Assembly (NCBI GenBank): GCA_038331135.1
Contig: JBBQOS010000025.1
Coordinates: forward strand, 1 to 14,561
Direction of reading: 5' to 3'
DNA from: UBA9337 sp038331135
GTDB lineage: Bacteria > Patescibacteriota > Minisyncoccia > Moranbacterales > UBA9337
DNA length: 14,561 nt
The notes under the pieces are model-generated. The model was not told the origin of the DNA. It worked only from the letters and a program-made list of their open reading frames with translations, and made no database searches. The translations under genes and the position numbers were made by a program. This document shows, one piece after another, positions 1 through 7,614 of this stretch; within the stretch, counting starts at the first letter, position 1; every line of letters starts with the position of its first letter.

Positions 1-11
1 CTCTTTATCTT

Positions 12-33
12 GAGAATTAGAACCTTAATTCTC
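12..33. repeat. 8-bp inverted repeat (hairpin)
   Basis: GAGAATTA at 12-19 is perfectly complementary to TAATTCTC at 26-33, with a 6-nt loop. No T-tract follows, so it is not a typical intrinsic terminator. It may be part of the 3' region of a gene lying before the window. No coding sequence is recognisable around it. Confidence 0.35.
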
Positions 34-66
34 TCCAAAACCTAGTGAATATTTTTCTAAAAATAG

Positions 67-91
67 AACACTCAATGGATGGGTGTTTTTT
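67..91 (+). terminator. Intrinsic terminator of an upstream gene
   Basis: ACACTC (68-73) pairs with GGGTGT (81-86), with one G-T pair and a 7-nt loop, followed directly by a run of T to 91. It probably ends a transcript that begins before the window. Confidence 0.6.
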
Positions 92-190
92 GATTGTATA
101 ACGAGATATTTCTCTGAAAGTTCAAGAATTTAAAGCCCCCATTGACGGTATTTCTTAAAAATGGTATATTAGAAAGCACCGTAAAAATAT

Positions 191-212
191 TCTCTCAAGA
201 GGGAGATTTTTT
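191..212 (+). terminator. Second intrinsic terminator in the 5' gap
   Basis: TCTCTC (191-196) pairs with GGGAGA (201-206) around the tetraloop AAGA, followed by six T. Lying 100 bp after the terminator at 67-91 with no open gene between them, it either backs up the first or ends a short untranslated RNA of roughly 92-212. No convincing promoter for such an RNA was found. Confidence 0.55.
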
Positions 213-245
213 ATTGGTAGTACGCAAATTATAGATAATTTAATA

Positions 246-297
246 GTCCTAGCGGTTTTGGCTCTAAAAAATAGAGGCAAAGCAAACCAAAAAGGAC
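246..297 (+). promoter_or_regulatory. Structured 5' leader of the lytic transglycosylase gene
   Basis: Three nested helices can be drawn: GTCCT 246-250 with AGGAC 293-297, GGTTT 254-258 with AAACC 284-288, and GGCTCTA 260-266 with TAGAGGC 272-278 (one G-G mismatch), closed by an A5 loop. This 52-nt folded element ends 53 nt before the TTG start at 351. It has no T-tract, so it is not a terminator, and it matches no riboswitch class that I recognise. A cis-regulatory or mRNA-stabilising role is inference. Confidence 0.4.
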
Positions 298-350
298 AAC
301 AATAATTTTTAATAGGAAAACATATTTGTAGACAAAAAAAGATTACTCAA

Positions 351-1160
351 TTGGTTAAGCTGATGTTCTTGATGATTATTTTTGCAACGGTTTCCGTTAC
401 TTGGGCTCAGGCCAAAGATGAAAATAGTAATCAAAAAAGTTCAGAGGTTGGAAAAAGCAATCGAGCCAAAGAGGTGGGGACACCCAATCAAAACAATTCA
501 CAGCTTCAAAAACTTAATAAATTAATTGATCAAGAAATAAAAAAAGAAAATTCAAAAAAAATTCCCAAAGAAATTATCGATGCAACAGAAATTGAAAAGC
601 AGGCCGAGTTTGCCAGTCAAATTACCGGCGTGCGTAAAGATTTTTTGATGGGCATGCTAGTGGTGGAGTCTGACTTAGGAAGAAACACTGGAAAATGTAC
701 TTACCAAGAAGTCAGAGAAGGGGCAGCGGCGGACCACAGTAGGGGGCGCTTAAGCAAACAGGCTTGGAAAACTTTTTTAGAACGCAAAAAAATTATCCAA
801 GATATTGCTGATGATTTAGGTTATGATGCAGATAAATTAAAAGTTTCTTGTAATCCCGCTTACTCGGGAACCGGAGGAGCGATGGGAATTCCGCAATTTA
901 TGCCAGACACTTGGATGGAATATAAAGATGAGATAGCAAAAATTGTCGGAACTGATAATCCTGACCCTTGGAGCGCGCGAGATGGTGTGCTAGCTATGGC
1001 GCTTAAGGTAGCCGATGTTCCTGGAGTAGTCGAGCATAACGTTTATGCTGAGAGAAGAGCCTCTAAGATGTATTTATCTGGCTCAACTTCGAGTCGTTAT
1101 GAATGGTACGCTTCAGAAATTCAATATTGGTCTAAAAATTATCAAGATTTAATAGGCTAA
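351..1160 (+). CDS. Secreted lytic murein transglycosylase (SLT/MltB-like fold)
   Basis: Exported peptidoglycan-cleaving enzyme. Residues 1-20 form a short signal peptide ending near WAQA-K. Residues 22-85 are polar, Gln/Lys-rich and probably a flexible or coiled linker. The catalytic domain covers about 80-265. VVESDLGRNTG (104-114) holds the likely catalytic Glu106, GGAMGIPQFMP (175-185) matches the family's G-x-MGxxQFMP signature, and NPDPWSARDGVLAMA (203-217) matches the DPWS/AxxDAI region that follows. Cys117 and Cys167 could form a disulfide outside the cell. The start is uncertain: TTG at 351 keeps a Lys in the n-region, ATG at 363 loses it, and the frame is open upstream to 303. No Shine-Dalgarno is seen. 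The gene is monocistronic between a structured leader and the terminator at 1170-1202. The family is confident, the exact bond cleaved is not. Confidence 0.85.
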   Translation: MVKLMFLMIIFATVSVTWAQAKDENSNQKSSEVGKSNRAKEVGTPNQNNSQLQKLNKLIDQEIKKENSKKIPKEIIDATEIEKQAEFASQITGVRKDFLMGMLVVESDLGRNTGKCTYQEVREGAAADHSRGRLSKQAWKTFLERKKIIQDIADDLGYDADKLKVSCNPAYSGTGGAMGIPQFMPDTWMEYKDEIAKIVGTDNPDPWSARDGVLAMALKVADVPGVVEHNVYAERRASKMYLSGSTSSRYEWYASEIQYWSKNYQDLIG

Positions 1161-1169
1161 AGGTCATTC

Positions 1170-1202
1170 AAAAAACCGCTAATTAATTAGCGGTTTTTTT
1201 TT
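1170..1202. terminator. Bidirectional intrinsic terminator after the transglycosylase
   Basis: A perfect palindrome around CCGCTAATT/AATTAGCGG (1176-1193) is extended by an A-run on the left and a T-run on the right, so it can stop transcription in either direction. It begins 10 nt after the transglycosylase stop codon. Confidence 0.9.
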
Positions 1203-1203
1203 G

Positions 1204-1212
1204 TGTTATAAT
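1204..1212 (+). promoter_or_regulatory. Extended -10 promoter for the PIF1 helicase gene
   Basis: TGT-TATAAT (1204-1212) is a consensus extended -10 box directly after the terminator. The -35 region falls inside the terminator stem and is poor, as is common for extended -10 promoters. Predicted transcription start is about 1219, giving a leader of about 105 nt before the ATG at 1325. Confidence 0.5.
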
Positions 1213-1324
1213 AACTCTGATGAGAATTATTTTATAAATCGCAAACGTAAATTAACTCCAGTTAAATGAGTCTTGAGTTAGTCATAAAAACTTTGGATAA
1301 TTGATAAATAAATTACATAAAAAA

Positions 1325-3067
1325 ATGAAACAAGAAATCGCTTTAAAAATTTTATATTCTGGAGCAAATGTTTTTTTGACTGGCTCGGCTGGAACAGGTA
1401 AAACTTATGTTATCAATAAGTACATAGAATATTTGAGAGAAAGAAATATTGAGCCGGCTATCGTAGCCCCTACCGGTATTGCTGCTTCGCATATTGGAGG
1501 CAAAACCATTCATTCTTTTTTTGGTATTGGAATTCGAGAATTTATTGATGATTATTATTTAAATTGGATGAAAAAACAATCTTTTTTGGGAAAAAGATTG
1601 CGAGGTTTAAAAGTTTTGATTATTGATGAAATTTCTATGGTTTCTCCGGGATTGTTTGATTCTATGGATAAAATTTTACGTGCTTTTAAAGACAGTGACG
1701 AGCCCTTCGGGGGAGTGCAGGTGGTTTTGTCGGGAGATTTTTTTCAATTACCACCAGTCTCTAAAACACCTCAAGAAATAAAATTTGCTTGGCAGACCAA
1801 TCTTTGGAAAAATTCTGATTTTAAAATTTGTTATCTGGCAGAAAAATTTAGACAAGAAGAAAACGACGTGCTAATAAATATTTTAGATGAGATACGCGCT
1901 GGAGAAGTTTCGGAGGATTCAATGGATATTTTTCGCGGAAGATACAAGAAAAAATTAGCTAATAATTTTACTGTGACAAAACTTTACACCCACAATGTAG
2001 ATGTGGATAAAATGAACAATACTGAGTTAGATAAACTACCTGGAAAAAATATGAACTTTAAGGCGAGTGCTAAAGGATCCAAACAAAATATTGAAAAGAT
2101 TTTCAAAAGTTCCTTGGTGCAAGAGGAGGTAAACCTAAAAAAAGAGGCCATGATAATTTTTATTAAAAATAATTATGACAAAGGCTATATTAACGGAACC
2201 TTGGGCAGAGTGATTTCTTTTCAAGAAGGAACACGTTTCCCCATAGTGGAAATTTTTGATGGCCGAAGGATAATGGTTGCACTAGAGGAGTGGATGCTGG
2301 AAGATGATAATGGCAATGTTAAAGCCATTGTTAAGCAGTTACCTATTAAATTAGCTTGGGCACTGACTATCCATAAATCTCAAGGAATGACTTTGGACGC
2401 GGCTGAAATAGATTTATCTAAAACATTTGAAATCGGCCAGGGTTATGTGGCTCTGTCTCGAATCAAATCTATTAGCGGTTTGCGCCTAATGGGACTTAAC
2501 GACATCGCGCTTAAAGTTGATGAATTAGTTTTAGAAATGGACAGCTCCATAAAGGAAGAGTCACATTTTAATTTTAGAAAATTCCAAGAGATGGCGGAGG
2601 TTGAATTTCTAGAAATTTCTGAGCAGTTCATCACTAAAATTGGTGGAGAAAAATCAGCCGAGAAAATAAGAGAAAAGAAACAAGAGTTAGCGGAAGCCAA
2701 AAAAGAAGAAAAAAAAGTCTCAGTAAATAAACCAAGTAAGGGAAAAACTTTAGATATTACCAAGCGAATGCTGTATGGACAAAAAACGATTAATGAAATG
2801 GTCAAAGATAGGGGTATTTCCAGAGATACAATAATTGGACATATAACACAAATTAAAAAACTTTTGCCAAAGATGGACATTGATTATCTAAAGCCCAAAG
2901 AAGAAATTTTAAATTTAGTGTTAAAGGCGGCAGATAAAATAAAAAAGGACAATAATCCTGATAATTTTTCTCAAGATGGTCAAATAAGATTAAGGCCAAT
3001 TTTTGAAGATTTAAAGGAAAAAATTTCCTATGATTATATAAAATTGGCGATGTTGTTTTGGAAATAA
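1325..3067 (+). CDS. PIF1-like DNA helicase with C-terminal helix-turn-helix domain
   Basis: Superfamily 1B 5'-3' DNA helicase of the PIF1/RecD2 type, 580 residues from this start. Walker A GSAGTGKT is at 20-27, motif Ia VAPTGIAA at 47-54, Walker B LIIDEIS at 98-104, motif III VLSGDFFQLPPV at 134-145, the UvrD_C_2-type IHKSQG at 349-354, and GYVALSR at 373-379. Residues 440-470 are highly charged and probably coiled. About 475-515 (TKRMLYGQKTINEMV...GISRDTIIGH) resembles the helicase-associated HTH_40 domain found at the C-termini of some RecQ and PIF1 proteins. ATG 1325 is preferred because homologues typically begin with a short M-x-Q-E-x-A-L-x-I-L segment; TTG at 1301 would add eight residues. 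No Shine-Dalgarno precedes it. It leads a likely operon with the next two genes (gaps 55 and 39 bp). Expected role: resolving forks, G-quadruplexes or stalled replication. Confidence 0.9.
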   Translation: MKQEIALKILYSGANVFLTGSAGTGKTYVINKYIEYLRERNIEPAIVAPTGIAASHIGGKTIHSFFGIGIREFIDDYYLNWMKKQSFLGKRLRGLKVLIIDEISMVSPGLFDSMDKILRAFKDSDEPFGGVQVVLSGDFFQLPPVSKTPQEIKFAWQTNLWKNSDFKICYLAEKFRQEENDVLINILDEIRAGEVSEDSMDIFRGRYKKKLANNFTVTKLYTHNVDVDKMNNTELDKLPGKNMNFKASAKGSKQNIEKIFKSSLVQEEVNLKKEAMIIFIKNNYDKGYINGTLGRVISFQEGTRFPIVEIFDGRRIMVALEEWMLEDDNGNVKAIVKQLPIKLAWALTIHKSQGMTLDAAEIDLSKTFEIGQGYVALSRIKSISGLRLMGLNDIALKVDELVLEMDSSIKEESHFNFRKFQEMAEVEFLEISEQFITKIGGEKSAEKIREKKQELAEAKKEEKKVSVNKPSKGKTLDITKRMLYGQKTINEMVKDRGISRDTIIGHITQIKKLLPKMDIDYLKPKEEILNLVLKAADKIKKDNNPDNFSQDGQIRLRPIFEDLKEKISYDYIKLAMLFWK

Positions 3068-3122
3068 GAGTAGTGTGACATTGTTGATTTTATTGAAAGA
3101 AATTATTTTTAATAATAAAAAA

Positions 3123-3605
3123 ATGAATTACCTAGATGAGGTTTTAGCAGAATTAGATATAAAATTTAAAGAACATAAGCACAAGGCAGTTTTTACAGTG
3201 GAGGAAGCTGAAACTCATAAAGGCGATTTGGATGGAGCCAAAATTAAAAATTTATTTCTGAGAAATAAAAAGGGCGATAAGCATTTTCTTTTTATCACGG
3301 ACGCGTTTAAGAATATAGATCTTAAAAAACTTTCCGAGGTGACAGGAGAAAAAAAGCTGGGATTTGCTTCACCAGACAGATTATTTAAATATTTGAAATT
3401 GACCCCCGGCTCTGTTTCTCCTTTTGGAATAATAAATGATGAAAACAAGGAAGTGGTGGTACTTTTAGATAAAGAACTTCTCAACAATAATGATAAATTT
3501 AATTTTCATCCCAACATTAACACATCCACCATTCAAATTTCAAAAGATGATTTATATAAATTTCTCAAATGGACAGGTAATGAAATGCGGGAAATTCAGA
3601 TATAG
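3123..3605 (+). CDS. Prolyl-tRNA editing protein, YbaK/ProX family
   Basis: Free-standing aminoacyl-tRNA deacylase of the INS superfamily, 160 residues, expected to hydrolyse mischarged Ala- or Cys-tRNA(Pro) in the cytoplasm. Recognisable blocks are IKNLFLRNKKG (41-51, containing the conserved Lys of the editing site), LGFASPDRLFKYL (79-91), PGSVSPFGIIND (95-106) and FHPNINTSTIQIS (128-140), in the order expected for PrdX-type proteins. ATG 3123 is chosen over GTG 3075 because the first 16 codons of the longer frame are a low-complexity hydrophobic string foreign to the family, and translation from 3123 begins directly on the conserved N-terminal helix. Editing substrate is family knowledge, not seen here. 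Confidence 0.85.
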   Translation: MNYLDEVLAELDIKFKEHKHKAVFTVEEAETHKGDLDGAKIKNLFLRNKKGDKHFLFITDAFKNIDLKKLSEVTGEKKLGFASPDRLFKYLKLTPGSVSPFGIINDENKEVVVLLDKELLNNNDKFNFHPNINTSTIQISKDDLYKFLKWTGNEMREIQI

Positions 3606-3644
3606 AAAATAAAAAATAAACTAAGTCCCTTTATATATAAAAAT

Positions 3645-4631
3645 ATGAGCAGGAAAAATAAAATTAGTATAGCTAGTGGAATATTTATTGTTTTTGTTTT
3701 GGCGAGTTTGGGTACGGTTTATTATTTACTTTTTAGCGCCCCACAAAGAGAAGTGACGGATGATGTTTTTATTGTTACCAAAAGACAAACGGAAACAGAG
3801 ACTTTGGATAAATTGATGAGCCAAGGATTTATCCGAAATAAAATTGCCTTTAAATTTATTTTAGATATTAAAAATAAAAATGGCGAGACAGAGGCGGGCG
3901 GATATCGAATATCAAAAAATATGAACGTTTGGCAGGTGGTTGAAAAAATTAATATGAGAGCCGATATGAAATGGGTAACTATTCCCGAAGGTTATCGCAA
4001 AGAGCAAATCGGAGAAGTTCTGGCTAGTGTATTGGGCTGGAGTGAAGAAGAATTGGATAAATGGAACACGGTCTATACCAAAATGAATGTGGATTATCTC
4101 GAGGGGACTTATTTTCCGGATACTTATCTAATTCCAGTAGATGAAAACGGACTGGATATCGCCAAGAGAATGATTCGACGTTTCGATGATCAATTCGCTC
4201 CTTATATCAATGAATTTGCTAATCAAAATATCCTGTGGACTACTGGACTAAAACTGGCTTCGATTATTCAGCGTGAGGCGGGTGGTAAATCTGATATGCC
4301 ACTAATTGCCGGAATTATGTGGAATAGACTTAATCAAGAAATAAATTTGGAAATAGATGCGACAGTGCAATATGCTAGAGGAAAAACTGAAGACGGGTGG
4401 TGGACTCCCATAAAAGCAGAAGATATTATTAATATTGACTCGCCTTATAATAATTATAAACACAAGGGACTTCCACCTCATCCAATTTGTAACCCTGGCT
4501 TGGATGCCATTGAGGCTGTTTTATATCCTAAGGAAACCGAATGTTTGTTTTATTTGCATGACAGTGAAAGACAAATCCATTGCGCTAAAACTTATGAGGA
4601 ACATAAGATGAATATTGATAAATATTTATAA
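3645..4631 (+). CDS. mltG: Endolytic murein transglycosylase MltG (YceG-like)
   Basis: Inner-membrane enzyme that cleaves nascent glycan strands and sets their length. Residues 10-30 are one transmembrane segment with a basic N-terminus, so the rest lies outside. Residues 38-105 form the LysM-like subdomain. The catalytic part shows YLEGTYFPDTYLIP (151-164), LASIIQREA (204-212, with catalytic Glu211), the MWNRLN block (225-230), the ATVQYARG region (239-246), and SPYNNYKHKGLPPHPICNPG (266-285), all hallmarks of the family. Length (328) is typical. It is the last gene before a strong terminator, 39 bp after the prolyl-tRNA editing gene, and is probably co-transcribed with it. ATG is preceded by an A/T-rich stretch without Shine-Dalgarno. 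Confidence 0.93.
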   Translation: MSRKNKISIASGIFIVFVLASLGTVYYLLFSAPQREVTDDVFIVTKRQTETETLDKLMSQGFIRNKIAFKFILDIKNKNGETEAGGYRISKNMNVWQVVEKINMRADMKWVTIPEGYRKEQIGEVLASVLGWSEEELDKWNTVYTKMNVDYLEGTYFPDTYLIPVDENGLDIAKRMIRRFDDQFAPYINEFANQNILWTTGLKLASIIQREAGGKSDMPLIAGIMWNRLNQEINLEIDATVQYARGKTEDGWWTPIKAEDIINIDSPYNNYKHKGLPPHPICNPGLDAIEAVLYPKETECLFYLHDSERQIHCAKTYEEHKMNIDKYL

Positions 4632-4674
4632 TCCTCGTTATAAAAATAATAAAGTAGTTAATTTAAAAGATAAT

Positions 4675-4709
4675 AAAAAACCACTCGCTGTAAAAACGAG
4701 TGGTTTTTT
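4675..4709. terminator. Strong bidirectional terminator between converging genes
   Basis: A 13-bp perfect stem, 4675-4687 with 4697-4709, built around CCACTCG/CGAGTGG and flanked by A6 and T6 runs, with a 9-nt loop. It serves mltG from the left and the DEAD-box helicase gene from the right. Confidence 0.95.
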
Positions 4710-4731
4710 GTTTTTTTCTTTAAAAGAATAA

Positions 4732-6063
4732 CTATTCGATAAAGGTCAAAGCTACGCCAGTTTTTCCAGCCCGGCCAGTTCGTCCAATTCGGTGGATGTA
4801 ATCTTCATAGCTAGCTGGTACATCAAAGTTAATTACATGGCTCACATTGGGGATGTCTAATCCTCTAGCTGCCACATCGGTCGCTACTAAAATTTCAATG
4901 TGATCATTTTTGAATAATTGCAAAGCTTTTTGTCTTTGGCCATGAGATTTATCTCCATGGATAGATTCTGCGCGAAAGCCAATCTTAAATAACACTTTAG
5001 ACAATTTTTCTGCTCCTCTTTTGGTACGAGTAAAAATAAGAATTTTTTGAAAAGCAGTTTGAGCTAAAAGTTTTTTTAGAATTTCAATTTTGTCTTCATC
5101 TCTTCCGACGCGTACGATATCTTGATCAATTTGCGAAGAAACCTCCTTGGTTTTAATGGAAATAGTAATAGGTTCTTTTTGGAATTGTTGCACCAAAGCC
5201 TCAATTTCTTTAGAAAGCGTGGCAGAAAAAAGTAGAGTTTGACGAGGTTTAGCTAACAAAGAAAGAATAGTTTTCATGTCATTAATAAATCCCATATCCA
5301 ACATTCGATCAGCTTCATCCAAAACTACATTATTAAAATGTTCTAGTCTTAGATTTTTTCGGCTAATCAAATCTTTGATTCTTCCGGGGGTTCCAATCAC
5401 AATATTGTGCTGAGAACGAAGTTTTTCAATTTGGGGACGAATGTTGGCGCCTCCAACTACTACAACAGATTTAAGTCGAAGTCCTTGAGTTAAAGCTACA
5501 AACTCTTCTTGAATTTGGATAGCTAGTTCTCGAGTAGGAACCATCACTAAAAGTTTTTGTCGCGGGTCAGCCATGATTTTGTGAATCATGGGTAGTAAAA
5601 AAGCTCCGGTTTTTCCAGTTCCTGTATTAGCTAGACCAATTACATCTTTTCCTTCTAAAATATGAGGAATAGTTTTGGCTTGAATATCAGTTGGATGTTG
5701 GTAACCTCTTTTAGCTACAGCTTCTTGAAGTTGTTTGTTTAGAGCTAAGCTAGTGAAAAATGTTTTTACTACATGAACTTTTTCCTCAGTTTCAGTTGGT
5801 GTAACGGCTTTATTGATAAACATCTGAGGGTTTATATAAGCTCCCTTAAAGCGATTACGAGTTCGGTTTTGTTGTGGGCCTCTCGATGAGGTTGGTCGTG
5901 CACTTTTAAAGTGAGAGCTTCTATTTGCTCCAGTAGTAGCACTACTTGTTGAGTTTTGAGAAGTTTTGTTATTACTTCTAGCTGGTTTTCCACGATAAGG
6001 TTTGCTAGCTACGCGCTGTTTGGCATTTTGGGCTGATTTGCCCTTGGGTTTGTTGTTATACAT
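4732..6063 (-). CDS. DEAD-box ATP-dependent RNA helicase (RhlE/CsdA-like, CPR type)
   Basis: RNA-remodelling ATPase likely to act in ribosome assembly or mRNA turnover. Residues 1-95 are a disordered Asn/Ser/Arg-rich tail; FKGAYINPQMFINKAV (72-87) resembles a segment I know from Patescibacteria versions of this helicase. The core is complete: Q motif about 103-127, ANTGTGKT (145-152), PTREL (176-180), TPGR (225-228), DEAD (249-252), SAT (280-282), the ATDVAARGLD block (394-403) and HRIGRTGRAG (424-433). The protein ends ten residues after motif VI at ALTFIE, which appears normal for this lineage rather than a truncation. It is transcribed alone from a consensus promoter at 6144-6172 and ends at the shared terminator. 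Confidence 0.95.
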   Translation of the reverse strand: MYNNKPKGKSAQNAKQRVASKPYRGKPARSNNKTSQNSTSSATTGANRSSHFKSARPTSSRGPQQNRTRNRFKGAYINPQMFINKAVTPTETEEKVHVVKTFFTSLALNKQLQEAVAKRGYQHPTDIQAKTIPHILEGKDVIGLANTGTGKTGAFLLPMIHKIMADPRQKLLVMVPTRELAIQIQEEFVALTQGLRLKSVVVVGGANIRPQIEKLRSQHNIVIGTPGRIKDLISRKNLRLEHFNNVVLDEADRMLDMGFINDMKTILSLLAKPRQTLLFSATLSKEIEALVQQFQKEPITISIKTKEVSSQIDQDIVRVGRDEDKIEILKKLLAQTAFQKILIFTRTKRGAEKLSKVLFKIGFRAESIHGDKSHGQRQKALQLFKNDHIEILVATDVAARGLDIPNVSHVINFDVPASYEDYIHRIGRTGRAGKTGVALTFIE

Positions 6064-6143
6064 TTCATTGAAACATAAATAATTATAAATCTATGTCGCA
6101 ACTTAAAGAAATGAAATTCGAGAAAGTGTTAACATAAAAGCTA

Positions 6144-6172
6144 ATCATAACAAATAATAGGGGAGTTGTCAA
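6144..6172 (-). promoter_or_regulatory. Sigma-70-type promoter of the DEAD-box helicase gene
   Basis: On the minus strand TTGACA (6172-6167), 17-bp spacer, TATGAT (6149-6144). Start expected near 6137, giving a leader of about 75 nt. Long leaders are common for cold-inducible DEAD-box helicases, but no cold-shock box is identified here. Confidence 0.75.
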
Positions 6173-6184
6173 GAGCGATTAAAT

Positions 6185-6212
6185 TTGACAAAAAGTATAA
6201 ATTTGTTATTAT
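6185..6212 (+). promoter_or_regulatory. Sigma-70-type promoter facing the LexA-like gene
   Basis: TTGACA (6185-6190), 16-bp spacer, TATTAT (6207-6212). Its -35 box is 12 bp from the -35 box of the opposing helicase promoter. The expected start is near 6219, about 267 nt before the LexA-like ATG, so it either makes a long leader or a separate small RNA. Confidence 0.65.
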
Positions 6213-6485
6213 GAATTATATAGTGAATGTTTGGTAAACAAAGAAATGTTGTAGATGATAAAAATGTTCTAGATGTTGAAATTGTTATTAATGTTTATCC
6301 AGTTAAATCCGCCAAAGCGGTGTAGGACAATTTAATCAGAAAGTTTTTAAAGCTTTTAGAATTAACTTTGCTAAGTAAGATGTTGCGACTAGATAAATAA
6401 AGTTAATAAAAAATTCATCCAGACTGCAGGTTGCCTAGTTGTATTATTTAAAAAAATTAAATCATTAAAAATTAATTTAAAAAAT

Positions 6486-7130
6486 ATGGAAATACTAACC
6501 CCCAAACAAAAAATCGTATTGCAAGCAATTAAAAGTTATTATTCAGAGCATGGCATCATGCCCACTATCCGGGAGATAAAAGATGAAGCAGGTAGCCTTG
6601 GTTTAAAATTAAAAAGTTTAAGAAGTTTTTTTAATTATCTTAATGACCTAGAAGCTAAAGGCTATATCCAAAGGTCGTCAGAGGAGCGAGGAATTGAACT
6701 TCGAGGGTTAAACCAAAAAATGTTTGTCGATGTGCCGATTTTGGGAATGGCCAATGCTGGAACCGCCCTGGCTTTTGCTGATGACTACATCGAGGGATAT
6801 CTCAAGGTGTCAAAAAGTATCGTAAGAGATAAAAATGTTTTTGCTATTCAGATTTCAGGAACTTCAATGAATAAGGCTAAAATAAATAATAAAAATATTG
6901 GGGATGGTGACTTTGTTTTAGTGGAAAAAACTGAAGAGTATACTTATGGAGATAAAGTTCTGGTGGTTATTGATGGCTTGGCTACGGTAAAAACTTATCG
7001 GATTTTTGATGAAGAAAATATCGTTTTGGCGCCTGACTCAACGGACAAAAAGCATCAGCCGATATTTTTAACTAAAGAGGATAATTTTGTAATTAGTGGA
7101 AAAGTAATTGATGTTTTGAAGATGAAGTAG
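6486..7130 (+). CDS. LexA-like transcriptional repressor (wHTH + S24 self-cleaving peptidase)
   Basis: Stand-alone LexA/UmuD-superfamily protein of 214 residues. The N-terminal winged helix starts with LTPKQKIVLQAI, as in LexA. The C-terminal S24 domain keeps the whole self-cleavage apparatus: an Ala91-Gly92 scissile bond in GMANAGTA, catalytic Ser127 in SGTSMN, and catalytic Lys169 in LATVKTY. Repression of DNA-damage genes, lifted by RecA-stimulated self-cleavage, is the family role. The recognition region (GLKLKSLRSFFNYLNDLEAKGYI, 39-61) departs from the usual STVHxHLxxLExKG pattern, so it probably binds a different operator from the canonical one. The second LexA in this window, fused to a methyltransferase, has the more canonical helix. 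ATG 6486 follows A-rich sequence without Shine-Dalgarno. Its true SOS targets cannot be told from the window. Confidence 0.85.
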   Translation: MEILTPKQKIVLQAIKSYYSEHGIMPTIREIKDEAGSLGLKLKSLRSFFNYLNDLEAKGYIQRSSEERGIELRGLNQKMFVDVPILGMANAGTALAFADDYIEGYLKVSKSIVRDKNVFAIQISGTSMNKAKINNKNIGDGDFVLVEKTEEYTYGDKVLVVIDGLATVKTYRIFDEENIVLAPDSTDKKHQPIFLTKEDNFVISGKVIDVLKMK

Positions 7131-7168
7131 AAAATTAAAAAATAAAAATGAATAATTATTGAGAAATT

Positions 7169-7197
7169 ATGACAAAAGATGAAATAAAAATTATAAT
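7169..7197 (+). promoter_or_regulatory. Promoter of the first SHOCT gene
   Basis: ATGACA (7169-7174), 17-bp spacer, consensus TATAAT (7192-7197). The -10 box lies in the left arm of the dyad at 7189-7213. Expected start is near 7204, giving an 80-nt leader. Confidence 0.5.
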
Positions 7198-7209
7198 TAT
7201 GCGTATTAT
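7179..7209 (+). repeat. 31-bp upstream repeat, copy 1
   Basis: A 31-bp sequence beginning ATGAAATAAAAATTATAATT and ending GCGTATTAT recurs without mismatch at 12552-12582. Both copies lie about 75 bp upstream of a SHOCT-protein gene, so the promoter region was duplicated together with the gene. Confidence 0.85.
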
Positions 7210-7213
7210 AATT
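7189..7213. promoter_or_regulatory. Operator-like dyad AATTATAAT-N7-ATTATAATT
   Basis: A perfect 9-bp inverted repeat with a 7-bp centre (TATGCGT) covering the -10 box of the first SHOCT promoter. In the second copy the right arm is altered (ATTATTAAT), so only the left arm and centre are conserved. It could bind a dimeric repressor, but pure A/T dyads also arise by chance in DNA of this composition. Confidence 0.35.
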
Positions 7214-7283
7214 AATAGAAGATAGTTCGACGAGATTTGGGAAATTGAATCGTTAAAATTTATAATTTTTTAAGTTTAAATAT

Positions 7284-7535
7284 ATGATGGGAAATTTTTA
7301 CAACATGGGTTGGGGCGGAGGATTGGGTTTTGGTTTTGGATGGATATTTATGCTTTTATTTTGGGGATTGGTAATTTGGGCAATTATTTATTTGGCTAAA
7401 AATGTTTCTCATAATAATAATCTTGATTACCGAGACAGGCAGGGGGATAAATCTATGGATATTTTAAAGGAGCGATATGCCAAAGGAGAAATATCCAAAG
7501 AAGATTTTGAGAGAATGAAAAAAGATCTACAATAA
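7284..7535 (+). CDS. Small membrane protein with SHOCT domain (paralogue 1)
   Basis: 83-residue protein with a Gly/Trp-rich start (MGWGGGLGFGFGWIF), one transmembrane helix at about 16-38, a polar spacer, and a C-terminal SHOCT motif (56-83: DKSMDILKERYAKGEIS...). SHOCT (short C-terminal) segments are found on many unrelated membrane proteins; their function is not settled, oligomerisation being one proposal. The paralogue at 12660-12902 matches 23 of 29 residues over the tail and keeps the WIFMLLFWG membrane core. ATG 7284 is followed at once by a second ATG, and either may be used. It is a single-gene unit with its own terminator. Confidence 0.8.
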   Translation: MMGNFYNMGWGGGLGFGFGWIFMLLFWGLVIWAIIYLAKNVSHNNNLDYRDRQGDKSMDILKERYAKGEISKEDFERMKKDLQ

Positions 7536-7545
7536 AGATTTACTT

Positions 7546-7568
7546 AAAGAGCCTTAGGGCTCTTTTTT
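7546..7568 (+). terminator. Terminator of the first SHOCT gene
   Basis: AAAGAGCC (7546-7553) pairs with GGCTCTTT (7558-7565) around TTAG, with the T-run continuing to 7568. It separates the SHOCT gene from the restriction-modification cassette. Confidence 0.9.
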
Positions 7569-7614
7569 ATAGCACATAAACTCAGTAAAAACCTGATTGC
7601 AATTTAGGCGGATT

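Larger units (their letters stand above)
6064..6485. other. 422-bp intergenic region with divergent promoters
   Basis: This gap holds the DEAD-box promoter (-), a strong + promoter, and about 265 nt of leader before the LexA-like gene. Inside the leader, an ATG at 6227 opens a 32-codon frame ending at TAG 6323-6325, with no similarity that I recognise and no Shine-Dalgarno. CCGC/GCGG at about 6309-6320 could form a small hairpin around CAAA. No tRNA or recognisable RNA family is seen. Confidence 0.4.

Noticed and set aside
2443..2880. Open frame on the minus strand inside the PIF1 helicase gene
   Set aside because: Antisense shadow rich in Ser/Ile/Phe with no recognisable domain; the + strand reading is a clear helicase.
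4732..4764. Apparent C-terminal truncation of the DEAD-box helicase after motif VI
   Set aside because: An end at ALTFI(E) appears normal for the Patescibacteria version of this helicase, and a clean terminator follows.
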